The notes under the pieces were generated by a model. The model ran no database searches, had not been told where the DNA came from, and saw only the letters and a list, made by a program, of their open reading frames with translations. Shown here piece after piece: positions 11,146-22,868 of a DNA stretch of 64,000 nucleotides (position 1 is the stretch's first letter; each line of letters starts with the position of its first letter). The position numbers were made by a program, and so were the translations under genes. This DNA comes from Pelecanus crispus (Eukaryota; Chordata; Aves; Pelecaniformes; Pelecanidae). The DNA lies in NCBI RefSeq assembly GCF_030463565.1, contig NC_134675.1, positions 10,375,862 through 10,439,861 of the forward strand, written 5' to 3'.

Positions 11146-11264
11146 TCTGGTCTACCCTTGATTAATCTAGAGTGGGCTTGGTAGTGTAGGTTAATGGTTG
11201 GACTGGATGATCTTAAAGGTCTTTTCCAACCTAAACGATTCTATGATTCTATGATTCTATGATT
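11146..11264 (+). other. CR1 3'UTR with terminal octamers
   Basis: The short 3'UTR holds the conserved block GGACTGGATGATCTTAAAGG and the GTCTTTTCCAACC run recognised by CR1 RT, then three GATTCTAT octamers. There is no poly(A), as expected for CR1. Confidence 0.9.
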
Positions 11265-12088
11265 CCCAGTTGACACCTGGGAAGTTAAAATCACCCATAA
11301 GGACAAGGGTAGCAGATCTGGAGATATCCCTTAATTCCTTGTAGAACAATTCAACAGTGTTGTCATCCTGGCTGGGTGGTCGATAATAGACTCCCACAAC
11401 AACATCCGCTTTTTTTGCTTTCCCCTTCATCCTTGCCCAGAGGCTCTCAACCATGTCGTCGCCAACTGCAAGTGCCATACAATCCAACCTCTCCCTTACA
11501 TACAGCGCCACCACCCCACCTCGCCTGCCCTGCTTATCCCTCCTGAAGAGCCTATAACTGTCCATCACGGCACCCCAGTCACAGGACTCATCCCACCAGG
11601 TTTTGCTTATCCCAATGATGTCGTAGCTCTGGCACTGGGCCAAAGCTTCTACCTCCTCTTGTTTATTCCTCATGCTGCGTGCATTAGTATAAAGACATTT
11701 CCAATGTGCTCCAGTGTACTCGGCACATCATGGAGCAGACTGAAGGACCTCGCTACCGCACCGTCCCTCAAACATTGGCATGCCGCCCCCAGGCTTATCT
11801 CTAGCCAGCCTGGTTTTATCCCTTTCCCCCTTCAAATCTAGTTTAAAGCTCTTTCAATGAGCCCTGCTAACTCCTGCACAAAGATCCTTTTCCCCCTTTG
11901 AGAAAGGTGTACCCCGTCTGTCGCCAGCAGGCCTGGTGTCGTGTAGACTGACCCGTGATCAAAAAACCCAAAATTCTGCGGGTGACACCAGTCATGGAGC
12001 CAGGTATTGATCAGCTGGGTCTTCCTGTTTCTCCCAGCATCATTCCCTGCAACTGGAAGGATAGAGGAAAACACTACTTGTGCTCCTA
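11265..12088 (-). mobile_element. older CR1 copy, APE and ORF1 part (right piece of split element)
   Basis: This continues the element at 4216-6121 on minus. 11265-11673 encodes the start of the ORF2 APE domain (ISKTWWDES, VYYRPPSQ, GDFNFPG), and 11838-12088 encodes the ORF1 C-terminus with an intact esterase end (TDGVHLSQRGKRI, where the catalytic His is kept). It stops inside ORF1 at about 12088, so the copy is 5' truncated. The 690 bases from 11400 are almost identical to 45421-46092. Confidence 0.88.
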
Positions 12089-13424
12089 AAGTCATTCTGA
12101 CAGAGGCTGAGGTAACATCTTTACTATGAAAGGATACAACTTCAGTGGACTATCATCTCTTACATTAAGTATATCTTATATGATGCACATCCAGCTATAT
12201 AAATATTGAACTATTTGTTGAACACACAACCATTTTGATAGTTAAATATCTTGTTTATGTACCTAAATATGGATTTGAAAAGGAAGCTCTCAAGAACTTG
12301 GCCTGTATGTTAGCAAATTTTTTTTTTTTTAATAGTTGAAGTGTCAATCAAGGATTTACATTTGGAAAACTCCACATAGTATTTCACAACAGCCCTGCAA
12401 TTACTTCTGAGAAATCAAATTTTAAAGATTTTGGCCCGATATGCTGTTTGAATGGGCAGAGACTGACAAAGCTAAGAAAGTGAAGTGAACCTCCTGTTAC
12501 TTTTCCAGAAAAGGTTACAGTGAAAATACTGCTATAAGCAAGATACTGGAGTAATATTACTGTAGTGACTACACAAATTACAGTGAAGTGTGAACAGACA
12601 AGTCCTCCATAATCTCACCACAAAGCATCGCTATCTGCTTGAGAAAAAAAGAACAAAGTGCTCTTCAGCATCTCCAAAGAACTGTATGAGGCTGAACAAT
12701 TATGCACTGGAAAGTGTTTCCTTAGGAGTGAGGAAAGTTTTGGCATGCACTCTGCAAGTCACTATAAATTAAACCTCTGTGCTGCAGCTGTCCAAGGCTT
12801 TGTACTCAGCCCCTGACAACACATTGCCTCAGGCTGCTTGCTGCATGCCTGCCCAGCCACTGAACTGGTTTTACTATGCTCCCCTTTGTAAAACTGAGCT
12901 GTTATGCTCACTACAGGCTGGCCACTTCCAATGCTGCTTTCTTTTAGCACAAATGCTGTAGATGACACAAGGCATCAAACACCGGGCCAAGGCTTCGTGA
13001 TCGCTGGAAGGTTACCTGCAGCCTCCACAGTGTGTTAAGAAGAGCTGGGAGAGTTTCATGCACTAGCTTTTCACACTGGAAATTAAAACAAAGGCTCAAC
13101 ATCAAGTATAACTGATGGAGAAAAAGGAGAATTCCACCATGTTCTTGTTTTTTTGGGGTGCATTTTTTTTTTTTGGTTTGCTGTATTTTGTTGGGGTTTT
13201 TTTTTGGGGGGGGGTTGTTGTGTTTTTTTTTTTTTAATGAAGGAAACAAGCATTTTGGCAAAAGAAGAAATTTTTGAGAATATTACATTATTTGGAAATA
13301 AATTAGAAGTTTTAGTTTAATATTGAGCTTCATCAGTAGCTAGTCACTTCCTTAGCTTTGTTTTATTTCAGAATGTGTCATTCTTTTATTTCTATGCCTA
13401 TGCAAAAAGTTTTCCAAACATTTA
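12089..13424. other. no gene seen; AT-rich intronic sequence
   Basis: This is unique AT-rich DNA with homopolymer T/G runs at about 13146-13240. I find no convincing exon or element. By position it lies in RAI14 intron 2. Confidence 0.5.
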
Positions 13425-14330
13425 ATCATAGAATCGTTTAGGTTGGAAAAGACCTTTAAGATCATCCAGTCCAACCATTAACCTACACTACCAAGTCCAC
13501 ACTAAACCAATCAAAGGCAGACTAGACTAAACCATGCCCCAAGTGCCATATCTACCCATTTTTTGAACACTTCCAGGGATGGTGACTCCACCACCTCTCT
13601 GGGCAGCTTGTTCCAATTCTTGACCACCCTTTCCGTGAAGAAATTTTTCCTAATTTCCAACCTAAACCTCCCCTGGTGCAGCTTGAGCCCATTTCCTCTC
13701 ATCCTATCGCTAGCTACTTGGGAGAAGAGACCAAACCCCACCTCACTACTACCTCCTTTCAGGTAGTTGTAGAGAGCAATAAGGTCTCCCCTCAGCCTCC
13801 TCTTCTCTAGGATAAACAACCCCAGTTCCCTCAGCTGTTCCTCATAAGGCCTGTGCTCCAGACCCTTCACCAGCTTCGTTGCCCTTCTCTGGACACCCTC
13901 CAGCACCTCAATGTCCTTCTTGTATTGAGGGGCCCAAAACTGGACACAGTATTCCAGCTGTGGCCTCACCAGCGCCAAGTACAGGGGGACAATCACCTCC
14001 CTGCTCCTGCTGGTCACACTATTCCTGATACAAGCCAGGATGCTGTTGGCCTTCTTGGCCACCTGGGCACACTGCTGGCTAATGTTCAGCCGGCTATCTA
14101 CCAACACCCCCAGATCCTTTTCGGCCAGGCAGCTTTCCAGCCACTCTTCCCCAAGCCTGGAGCGTTGCATGGGGTTGTTGTGACCCAAGTGCAGGACCCG
14201 GCACTTGGCCTTGTTCAACCTCATACAGTTGGCCTTGGCCCATTGGTCCAGCCTGTCCAGGTCCCTCTGCAGGGCCATCCTACCCTCCAGCAGATCAACA
14301 CTCCCACCCAACTTGGTGTCATCTTCAAAC
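13425..14330 (-). mobile_element. CR1 LINE, 5' truncated in RT
   Basis: It has a normal CR1 3' tail at 13425 (inverted ATTCTATG and GGTTGGAAAAGACC block) and ORF2 coding up to the RT active site, where it is truncated. The open minus frame 13511-14455 includes flanking bases. The catalytic box reads FEDD instead of FADD at the truncation point. Confidence 0.93.
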
Positions 14331-17300
14331 ATGTGCAAATGTGTAATGTCAAACAGGAAAACTGAAGTGGAAAGTGGATGACAGCCAGTCTGAGTTTTAT
14401 TAGCACACTCCATACATCCTGGCACACTATACACGCTCTGAATTACCGCAAGCAATATAACCAGTCATGCCACTGCTATTTTAGGAGACATCATATTTTG
14501 CAAACAGAAGTGACAGAATTTCAATGTAAAGTCCAAAATAACATACTGTGTTGTTTATGATCCATACATTGTTTGCATGAGACTGCAACACACAATAAAA
14601 GGGCAATAAAAAAAATCCATGCATGTCAGTAGACCTAGAAAAATTAGGTGCTGTAGTGCAGCATTTTAATTATTTTTAAGCCATCAAAAATGATCATTTA
14701 AGATGTATTTATTTAGTTTGACAAAAAACAAAACCAAAAACCCCAACCAAACAAAAACACACGCATGTAAGACTTCAGGTTTCATTATATATTTCACTGG
14801 CTGCATATGCACCTCCCACCAGAGCAATTCAATACTATTTTCTAGTTGGCTGAAGGAGAAGTCACTGGGGAGACAAGCAAAAAAAGATTTATTCTCCATC
14901 CCAGAAATTGAGCATGCTTCAACACATGGTCTCTTCTGGCCCCAGGAACTTGGGACTGAACTCTGAACCCTTTTAGAGAGGTTACAGAGCCTGTCTCACA
15001 TGGATGATCTCTAAATAAACCACTGCTCCATAAGCAGAGACCTAATTACTTGTGTGCAATAAAAAATAATGCTTTTCTTGCTACTGCACCAAGGCAGTCA
15101 CTACCAGCACTTGTTTTAGACAGAGCTATTGAGTTATGCCAGGAAAAGCCTGGTTACCTTGGAGTCCACTCACAGACGGCTCTGGCAGAACTCACAAGAT
15201 GTATTTTACCAAAATGTATCTCTGTTGGATACAGTCAGTCAATTTCTATGTGCTTGAGCAGAACACAAGGACACAAAAGAAAACAACCATCAAAGTAGTT
15301 TTGGTACTTCAGCTACCCTCCCAGCATATCTAGAATTTCAACATAAAGGAGAAAATAAATGTGTCCAGAACCTAGTATATATGAGAGTATTAAAACCATG
15401 GTGCAATAGGAGCCTGGCTACACACAACGGCTTTTTTGTTTGTTTGTTTTTGTTAGGGATTGTACAGATAACAAGTATATATCATACTGAAAACATTCAT
15501 CTAAGTAGGCTTCCTCCCCACCAAATTTAGAAAATATACCAATTATTTCATTGGTTTAATACTTACAATCTCTGGGACAGACAGAGAGTTTGTATTTAGG
15601 GACACATGCTGGAACAAATACTCATGTTTATTTTTAAAAGAATAGTACAGCAGACTCATCCTGAAATTGCTCTTTCTAAACTGAGCCTGAAATCATTTGT
15701 ATCTGGGAAATATGCTGTGGAGCCCTGCAATAAACAGTCACATGAGAACCGGAAAGAGCTATGAAAAAGGAGCTCAACACATCTACGATGATTGCACAGT
15801 ATTCAAGAATACTTTTGTTCTGTTTCTGAAGACAGCACAAAAGGGCATTTATTGCACCAACAGCTGAAAAAAAAGGCAGATAATCCATTCAAAGAGTACA
15901 ATTATATCTGTTTTGCATGGTTAAAGCATTCCAGTTTCCTTAACTGTTTACATGGGAGGATGGAGCATGTTATCATGGCAACCTGTTCCACAATCAGGTT
16001 TTATCTGGACTTAACTGTATTATCTGTATTTACCTGTATTCCATACAGCTGGGTCAGCCACAGGTAGTCTTCAAAAAAAGGTTAAAAGATTCACTTTTTT
16101 TAAAACATTCACTTAACTGTCACTCTATGAACACAGGTAGGAGGAGAAAGGGGAAAATTTATAACAACTCAATTAAAAAGAATAAAGAAAAAGCACATAC
16201 TTTCACATATGTATTTTGAAACTGCCACAGGGAGACTGAGCACAAATTTCACCCAGTATTAAGGTACATGCATCCCTGTACATCTCAGGGATGATCAATA
16301 AGCCAAAGTAACAAGGTTAACAGAAGCTATGGGCTGGTCAGGACAAGGAAAGCATCGTTTGTTTAGAATTCATCGCACTGATTTTACAATTTCCTCCTAT
16401 TTCAGCATTTCTGCTGAACAGACACAAACACTGATCCAAATTTAAGTTCTGCCTTTTCTTACTGCATCTGTGCAGCTCACCTACTCACAAATCAAAATAT
16501 ACGAGGTATTTGCACCTTTTTTTTTTTAAAAGCAAAGGAATCTTTACCACCAACTTCTGTCAGAAATTAATTCCAGCATAAGTCAGGCTCTAGGAAAACA
16601 GACAGCTCACCTGCATCGCTTTAATCCTGTATACAACGTTGTCAAACAGATCTTCTAGATCCTTTCAACAGAGATATGTTCCCTATTATATTAGCATATA
16701 TAACACCCCCCTGCTTCACAAGACTGGCTGAGGATGTATAAGAAGGCAATGTGATACATGCTATCTCTACTGCCCTAATGACACATGGCATTATTCCAGT
16801 AACATGCATATCAAGGTGGAGATACTTTTTTCAAAAAATAGATGCTCCTCTTCTTTGGGGAAAGCAGGTAGAGGTTTCTAGCACTCTACAATAGTCAATC
16901 CATCACCACAATTTAAGCTCTTTAGCTACTTGCACCCAACTTCCCCCTCAAACTCTCCACCCTTAAGTTTTTTTCAGAAGTACAGCACAATTTGTACCTT
17001 TATTACTACAGCAGATACCTCTTAGGCTGCTCAGTCCCTGAGCTACAGAAAGTTGCAACCAGAAGGCACCAGCAAGAACTTCATATCCCATTAGGCAAAC
17101 AGCTCAGCTTCTGCTTGGAAAGGAGCCAGCAGAGTAGTGAGCAACAGATACAGCAGGAGCCAAAATTAACCAGCTCAACAACATGCACACAACTTAGAGA
17201 CAACATGCTTTACAAGGCATGAAGAATTTCAATGTTTTCAATGGAAAGCACTGATTGCAGAAGGCTACCCTTCCTCTAGGCCAAAATGCCAAGACTAAGC

Positions 17301-18441
17301 AAGACAGTCAGATAACTTTGCCTATTATACATAATTACAGACCTATTTTTAGCCCTCAAAGATGCATTTTTCCCTCATCATCTAAATACTGTAAAATTGT
17401 ACACAAACATAAGATGGCTTTTAATGCATGACTTATATTCCAAAAACCTCAAAACATCCATCTAGTTCTTCTCAAGATAAAAGTAATTTTAAAATTCTTT
17501 CTGGTTTTAATTCCTTTTAGTGAGAATGCACTAAAGAACAGAGGGTTGGGAAAGGAGTGTATTTCTGTTCCTATTTTCTAAGTTAGCCCCCACCCTCCAA
17601 ACTTTCACCCCCTTGCAGAAATTCAAACAAATTCAACATTTGCTTTAGAACATACTTTCCTGCTCCAGTCTTTGCACTGTCACAGATGACTCAATGGGCA
17701 ATCACGTGCTCTATATCATTCCGGAGAGCATCCCAGGTTCACAAAATAACTGCACTATTGAAACACCACAAGTAGAAACAGTACAGCTCAAATGAGATGC
17801 TATCACAACTATGTATTCTACTCCTCAAAGCTAGGCAGACTGTGGTTTGATGCATTTTGCTACAAGTCCCAACACCTCCCCACAGAAGAGTGCAAAATCT
17901 CTTCGCACCCAGTCCCACAACTGTTTTGGTTTGTCTACTCTAAACAATCCTTTCATGCACTTAGATTCATGTGTGTGCCTAAAAGAGAAAGATTATGAAA
18001 GTCACTACATCTGTACAATATCAATGTCAATATCCTGTAGTAGAGTATCTTGCTTCCTGGTCTCCTCAGAAGATAAATGGGGAGCCAAAGGAAGGGAAAC
18101 AAGACCAAGGAGAGTTCATTCTCACAGAAAGAGCATCTCCCAAGTTATCCAACTGAATTTGTGTTGCACAATTTGTCCAACCCTCACTTGCATTTGTCTA
18201 AGATGCAGGAATCTGTCCGATCGGCTTGCTAATAGAGTAGCATATCTTGACTGTTTGCTAGATTACAGCATCTTGTTCAGGTAACAGGATTGTGGGAAAA
18301 GCTCCTAAGGAAGCCAAGAATGCTATACCTATCTCCCATACAGAACATGCATGTTTTGCATGCAAGCCATCTAGTCACTGCCTGCTTTTAGGCAAAGACT
18401 CCTGAGACAAGGCACCTCAATACATTTTTCCTCTAAAATCT
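14331..18441. other. unique intronic DNA, possible 51-bp exon
   Basis: Four kilobases hold no long ORF of interest and no recognised repeat. The only coding-like signal is a short minus-strand segment at 16611-16661 next to a GTGAGC donor, described as a finding. The rest reads as ordinary AT-rich intron. Confidence 0.5.
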
Positions 18442-18779
18442 TGTGGTGGGTTGACCCCGGCTGGACGCTCTATCACTCCCCATCCTCAGCTGGACAGGGG
18501 AGAGGAAATATAACGAAAGGCTCATGGGTTGAGATAAGGACAGGGAGAGATCACTCAGCACTTACCATCATGGGCAAAACAGACTCAACTTGGGGAAAAT
18601 CAGTTTAATTTATTACCAGTCAAATCAGAGTAGGATAAAGAGAAATAAAAACCAAATCTTAAAACTCCTTCCCCCCACCCCTCCCTTCTTCCCAGGCTCA
18701 ACTTCACTCACGATTTCTCTACCTCCTCCCCCCGAGCGGTGCAGGGGGATGGGGAATGGGGGTTGCGGTCAGTTCATCA

Positions 18780-19270
18780 CACAGTGTCTCTGCCACTCCT
18801 TCCTCCTCAGGGGAGGACTCCTCACACTCTTCCCCTGCTCCAGCGTCGGGTCCCTCCCACAGGAGACAGTCCTCCACGAACTTCTCCAACATGGGTCCTT
18901 CCCAGGGGCTACAGTTCTTCACAAACTGCTCAAGCATGGGTCCTTTCCACGGGATGCAGTCCTTCAGGAGCAAACTGCTCCAGCGTGGGTCCCCCACGGG
19001 GTCACAAGTCCTGCCAGCAAACCTGCTCCAGCATGGGCTCCTCTCTCTCCATGGGTCCACAAGTCCTGCCAGGAGCCTGCTCCAGCACAGACTTCCCACA
19101 GGGTCACAGCTTCCTTTGGGTGCATTCACCTGCTCCAGCATAGGGTCTTCCATGGGCTGCAGGTGGATATCTGCTCCTTCGTTACCCTCCATGGGCTGCA
19201 GGGGGACAGCCTGCCTCATCATGGTCTTCACCACAGGCTGCAGGGGAATTTCTGCTCCGGTGCCTGGAGC
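18780..19270. repeat. 42-54 bp minisatellite inside LTR
   Basis: About seven or eight diverged units share the core CTGCTCCAGCRTGGGYCC followed by a CACRGGGTCACAGYCCT-like segment. The same array occurs in the copies at 35530-36030 and 39670-40030. Confidence 0.8.
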
Positions 19271-19380
19271 ACCTCTTCCCCCTCCTTCTTCACTCACCTT
19301 GGTGTCTGCATAGTCATTCCTCTCACATACTCTCACTCCTCTCTCCGGCTGTAGTTGTGCTGGTGTCCATCATCATCATT

Positions 19381-19401
19381 CCCCCCCCCCCCCCCCCCCC
19401 C
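19381..19401 (+). repeat. poly-C tract of 21
   Basis: Twenty-one C in a row lie in the U3 end of the LTR. The copy at 35191 has no such run here. Length in the assembly may be unreliable. Confidence 0.9.
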
Positions 19402-19729
19402 GCCTTCTGAAATATGTTATCACAGAGGCGCTACCACCATCGCTGATTGGCTCAGTCTTGGCCATTGGCAGGTCCATCGTGGAGCCGGCTGGCACGGGCT
19501 CTATCGGACATAGGGGAAGGTTCTAGCAGCTTCTCACAGAAGCCACCTCTGTAGCCCCCCTGCTCCCAAAACCTTGCCATGCAAACCCAATACAAATCTT
19601 TACTGCTATGACAGGTTGGATGAGGCAGCAACCTGGACAGAGTAGACACCAGGCAGCAAGCATTCCTGAAAGTCACCCAGACTGATGCAAAAGTGAGACA
19701 CGTGCATCTTCAGACATAAGAGTCAAAGA

Positions 19730-21143
19730 TTCATAGAATCGTTTAGGTTGGAAAAGACCTTCAAGATCATCCAGTCCAACCATTAACCTACACTACCAAG
19801 TCCACACTAAACCAATCAAAGGCAGACTAGACTAAACCATGTCCCAAAGTGCCACATCTACCCGTTTTTTGAACACTTCCAGGGATGGTGACTCCACCAC
19901 CTCTCTGGGCAGCCTGTTCCAATGCTTGACTACCCTTTCCGTAAAGAAATTTTTCCTAATTTCCAACCTAAACCTCCCCTGGCGCAGCTTGAGCCCATTT
20001 CCTCTCATCCTATCACTAACTACATGGGAGAAGAGACCAACACCCACCTCACTACAACCTCCTTTCAGGTAGTTGTAGAGAGCAATAAGGTCTCCCCTCA
20101 GCCTCCTCTTCTCTAGGATAAACAATCCCAGTTCCCTCAGCCGCTCCTCATAAGGCCTGTGCTCCAGACCCTTCACCAGCCTTGTTGCCCTTCTCTGGAC
20201 ACGCTCCAGCACCTCAATGACCTTCTTGTATTGAGGTGCCCAAAACTGGACACAGTATTCCAGGTGCAGCCTCACCAGCGCCGAGTACAGGGGCACAATC
20301 ACCTCCCTGCTCCTGCTGGCCACACTATTCCTGATACAAGCCAGGATACTGTTGGCCTTCTTGGCCACCTGGGCACACTGCTGCCTCATGTTCAGCCAGC
20401 TGTCGACCAACACCCCCAGGTCCTTTTCAGCCAGGCAGCTTTCCAGCCACTCTTCCCCAAGCCTGGAGCACTGCATGGGGTTGTTGTGACCCAAGTGCAG
20501 TGCCCGGCACTTGGCCTTGTTAAACCTCATACAGTTGGCCTCAGCCCATCGATCCAGCCTGTCCAGGTCCCTCTGCAGGGCCATCCTACCCTCCAGCAGA
20601 TCGACACTCCCACCCAGTTTGGTGTCATCTGCAGACTTACTGAGGGTGCACTCAATCCCCTCATCCAGATCATCGATAAAGATATTAAACAAGACTGGCC
20701 CCAAAACGGAGCCCTGGGGAACATCGCTCGTGACCGGCTGCCAACTGGACTTAACTCCATTTACCACAACTCTCTGGGCTCGGCCACCCAACCAGTTTTT
20801 TTACCCAGCGAAGAGTACGCCTGTCCACGCCATGAGCTGCCAGCTTCCCAAGGAGAATATTATGGGAGACAGTGTCAAAAGCTTTGCTAAAGTCCAGGTA
20901 AACGACATCCACAGCTTTTCCATCATCTACCAGGCGGGTCACCAGGTCATAAAAGGAGATCAGGTTGGTCAAGCAGGACCTGCCTTTCATGAACTCATGC
21001 TGGCTGGGCCCAATCCCCTGGTTGACCTGCACATGCCTGTTGAGCGCACTCAATATGAACCTCTCCATAATCTTTCCCGGCACTGAGGTCAGGCTGACAG
21101 GCCTGTAGTTTCCCGGGTCCTCCTTTCGGCCCTTCTTGTAGAT
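19730..21143 (-). mobile_element. CR1 LINE 3' half, ORF2 RT part
   Basis: This is the CR1 3' tail and ORF2 from the [15 protein letters not shown] block to the C-terminus. The minus frame 19832-20791 (319 codons) is open but has SADD in place of FADD. A frameshift separates it from the upstream frame 20751-21197. It ends abruptly at 21143 within the RT fingers. The missing endonuclease segment is replaced by about 195 bases of unrelated DNA before the 5' half at 21338. Confidence 0.9.
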
Positions 21144-21337
21144 GGGTAGATAGAGTCTCCATCCCTGAAGGGTGAAGCAAGACTGTGATAATGACAAAAT
21201 ACCCTATTCTAACTCTTTCATTTCTTCTCTGCATCAACAGTGTAAAGGTAGCAAGAAATAGGATGCAAGATGTGCCATTTAAGTTCTCAAAACAATAACA
21301 GTGACAGAATATGACTGTACCCTTTCGGCAGAGGTTA

Positions 21338-22868
21338 AGCCCTCTCAATAAGTCCCGCCAACTCATGGGCCAGAATCCTTTTCCCCTTTGGAGACAGCTG
21401 ATCTCCATCAGCTGCCAGCAGGCCCGGTGCCATGTAAACCTCCCCATGATCAAAAAACCCAAAATTCCACCGATGGCACCAGCCTCTGAGCCACCTGTTA
21501 ATCAGGTGAGTTTTCCCATTCCTTTCAGCACTCCTCGCTGCCACTGACAGGATTGAGGAAAACACTACCTGTGCTCCCGATCCTGTGACCAATCACCCCA
21601 GTGCCCTGAAGTCCCTCTTCATTGCTTTAGGACTTCTCTCTGTAATCTCATCACTGCCAACCTGTACAACCAGCAGCAGGTAATAATTGGAGGGCTGTAC
21701 CAGATCGGGGAGTTTCCTAGTAACGTCCCTAACCCGGGCCCCAGGGAGGCAGCAGATTTCCCTGTGGGATGGGACTGGATGGCATATTGGGCCCTCAGTT
21801 CCCCGCAGGAGGGAATCACCCACCACAATTACCCTCCTTTCTTTCTTAACAGGGCCAGTCGTAATCCGTGGGGTTGACAGACTGGCCCTTGGCAACCCCC
21901 TGGCTGGACCTTCACCTTCACCTCCCTCCCCACTTGCCTGGCCCTCAACTTCCAGAGCCCCATATCTGTCATATAAGGGCAACTGGGAAGGTGAGGGAGG
22001 CCGTGAGGGGATTCGCCTGCCTCCCTGAGCAGGGACCTGTTTCCATTCCCCCCATCTCTTGGATCCCCTCCTTCTGCTTGCTGGCAAGAGGGTAGGGGAC
22101 CCTCCGTTCCTTGTGGGGCCTCCATCTGCTGCCGTGGCTGCAGGGATGGTAGGGTGCAGCTCCACCAATATGTCTCCCTCTCACACTCCCTGATACTCCT
22201 CAGCCTTTCTACTTCCTCCTTCAGCTCTGCCACCAGGCTGAGCAGATCATAGAATCATAGAAGACATTTGCCATCTCCGCTGCCCTCCAGTACAAGTGAC
22301 AGGCTCAGGCACTTCCTGCAGCCGGCGACCTGGATGGCTGCATGCTTGTGCAGGAGCTCCGTCTGGGTCACCACATTCCTTCTGGCAAGAGCTTTTGGGC
22401 AAGTGGTAACCATAGCTGCCAGGTCCTGTTCTGGGAGGGCAATGACCACTGCCTGAGTTTCCCTTTAGAGCTAGGAGGGGGAGAGGGACTTGGCCTTACC
22501 CACACACCCTGCCCGCGAGAACCACCGCGTCGCGCCGCGCAGACTGACGCACCACGCCCTGTTTGCCGCGCTCCCTGGGGGCTGCTTTTATAGGTGAGGG
22601 GGTTGGGCCGCCGTCACTCCTGTCCCCGCCCACGCTGCGTCAGAGCTGCCGCACGTCAGCAGCTCGCCCTTCCCCACTCTAGCTCGTCTTTTCCCTTTCC
22701 CCCAGGCAGGGGGCTGGGGTGCCCTCTCTCTCCCTGCGCTTTTGCTGCCTTAGCAAGGGTGCCTCGGCACGAGCGTCCGCTCCGGAGCCCTTCGCCTCAG
22801 TGACTGCGCTCAAGTGGCAGTTACACCGGGTTTTAAACTGCCGCCATCGCTCCTGTCCCCAGTCACGG
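21338..22868 (-). mobile_element. CR1 LINE 5' half: ORF1 and 5'UTR
   Basis: ORF1 and its 5'UTR on minus belong to the same family as the full-length copy. The esterase core ([26 protein letters not shown]) runs from about 21840 to 21338 and is split by frameshifts; the final His position is Gln. The 5'UTR (about 22590-22868) has the TATA leader, one monomer and the start of a second, so the monomer number differs from the 3.8 units of the young copy. ORF1 stops at GAGAGGGCTTAA and the homology ends there. Confidence 0.88.

Larger units (their letters stand above)
6122..11264 (+). mobile_element. full-length, structurally intact CR1 LINE
   Basis: This is a complete CR1 reading on +: a tandem-monomer 5'UTR (6122-6995), a TATA-containing unique leader, ORF1 (7196-8287), ORF2 (8344-11145), a short 3'UTR and three GATTCTAT octamers ending at about 11264. 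Both ORFs are uninterrupted and the RT and endonuclease motifs are intact, so this is a recent insertion and possibly still competent. It lies inside an antisense older CR1. The old reading frame continues across the two flanks (NWE on the right, YHTAD on the left) with no target duplication beyond an ambiguous ATT(C). Lack of a long duplication is normal for CR1. Confidence 0.95.
18442..19594 (-). mobile_element. solo LTR with internal minisatellite (family 2, copy 1)
   Basis: This is a complete LTR of about 1153 bp in minus orientation, flanked by a perfect 5-bp target duplication AATCT (18437-18441 and 19595-19599). On + it begins TGTGGTGGGTTGACCC and ends CCAATACA. A minus-strand AATAAA lies at 18609-18614. 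Most of the body (about 18780-19270) is a minisatellite of 42-54 bp units beginning CTGCTCCAGC, which creates long but meaningless ORFs in both strands. No internal retroviral sequence is attached. Confidence 0.85.

Noticed and set aside
18590..19354. 254-codon ORF and similar ones at 35510-36268 and 39651-40242
   Set aside because: Produced by the CTGCTCCAGC minisatellite in the LTR; open in several frames and both strands, with no protein-like constraint.
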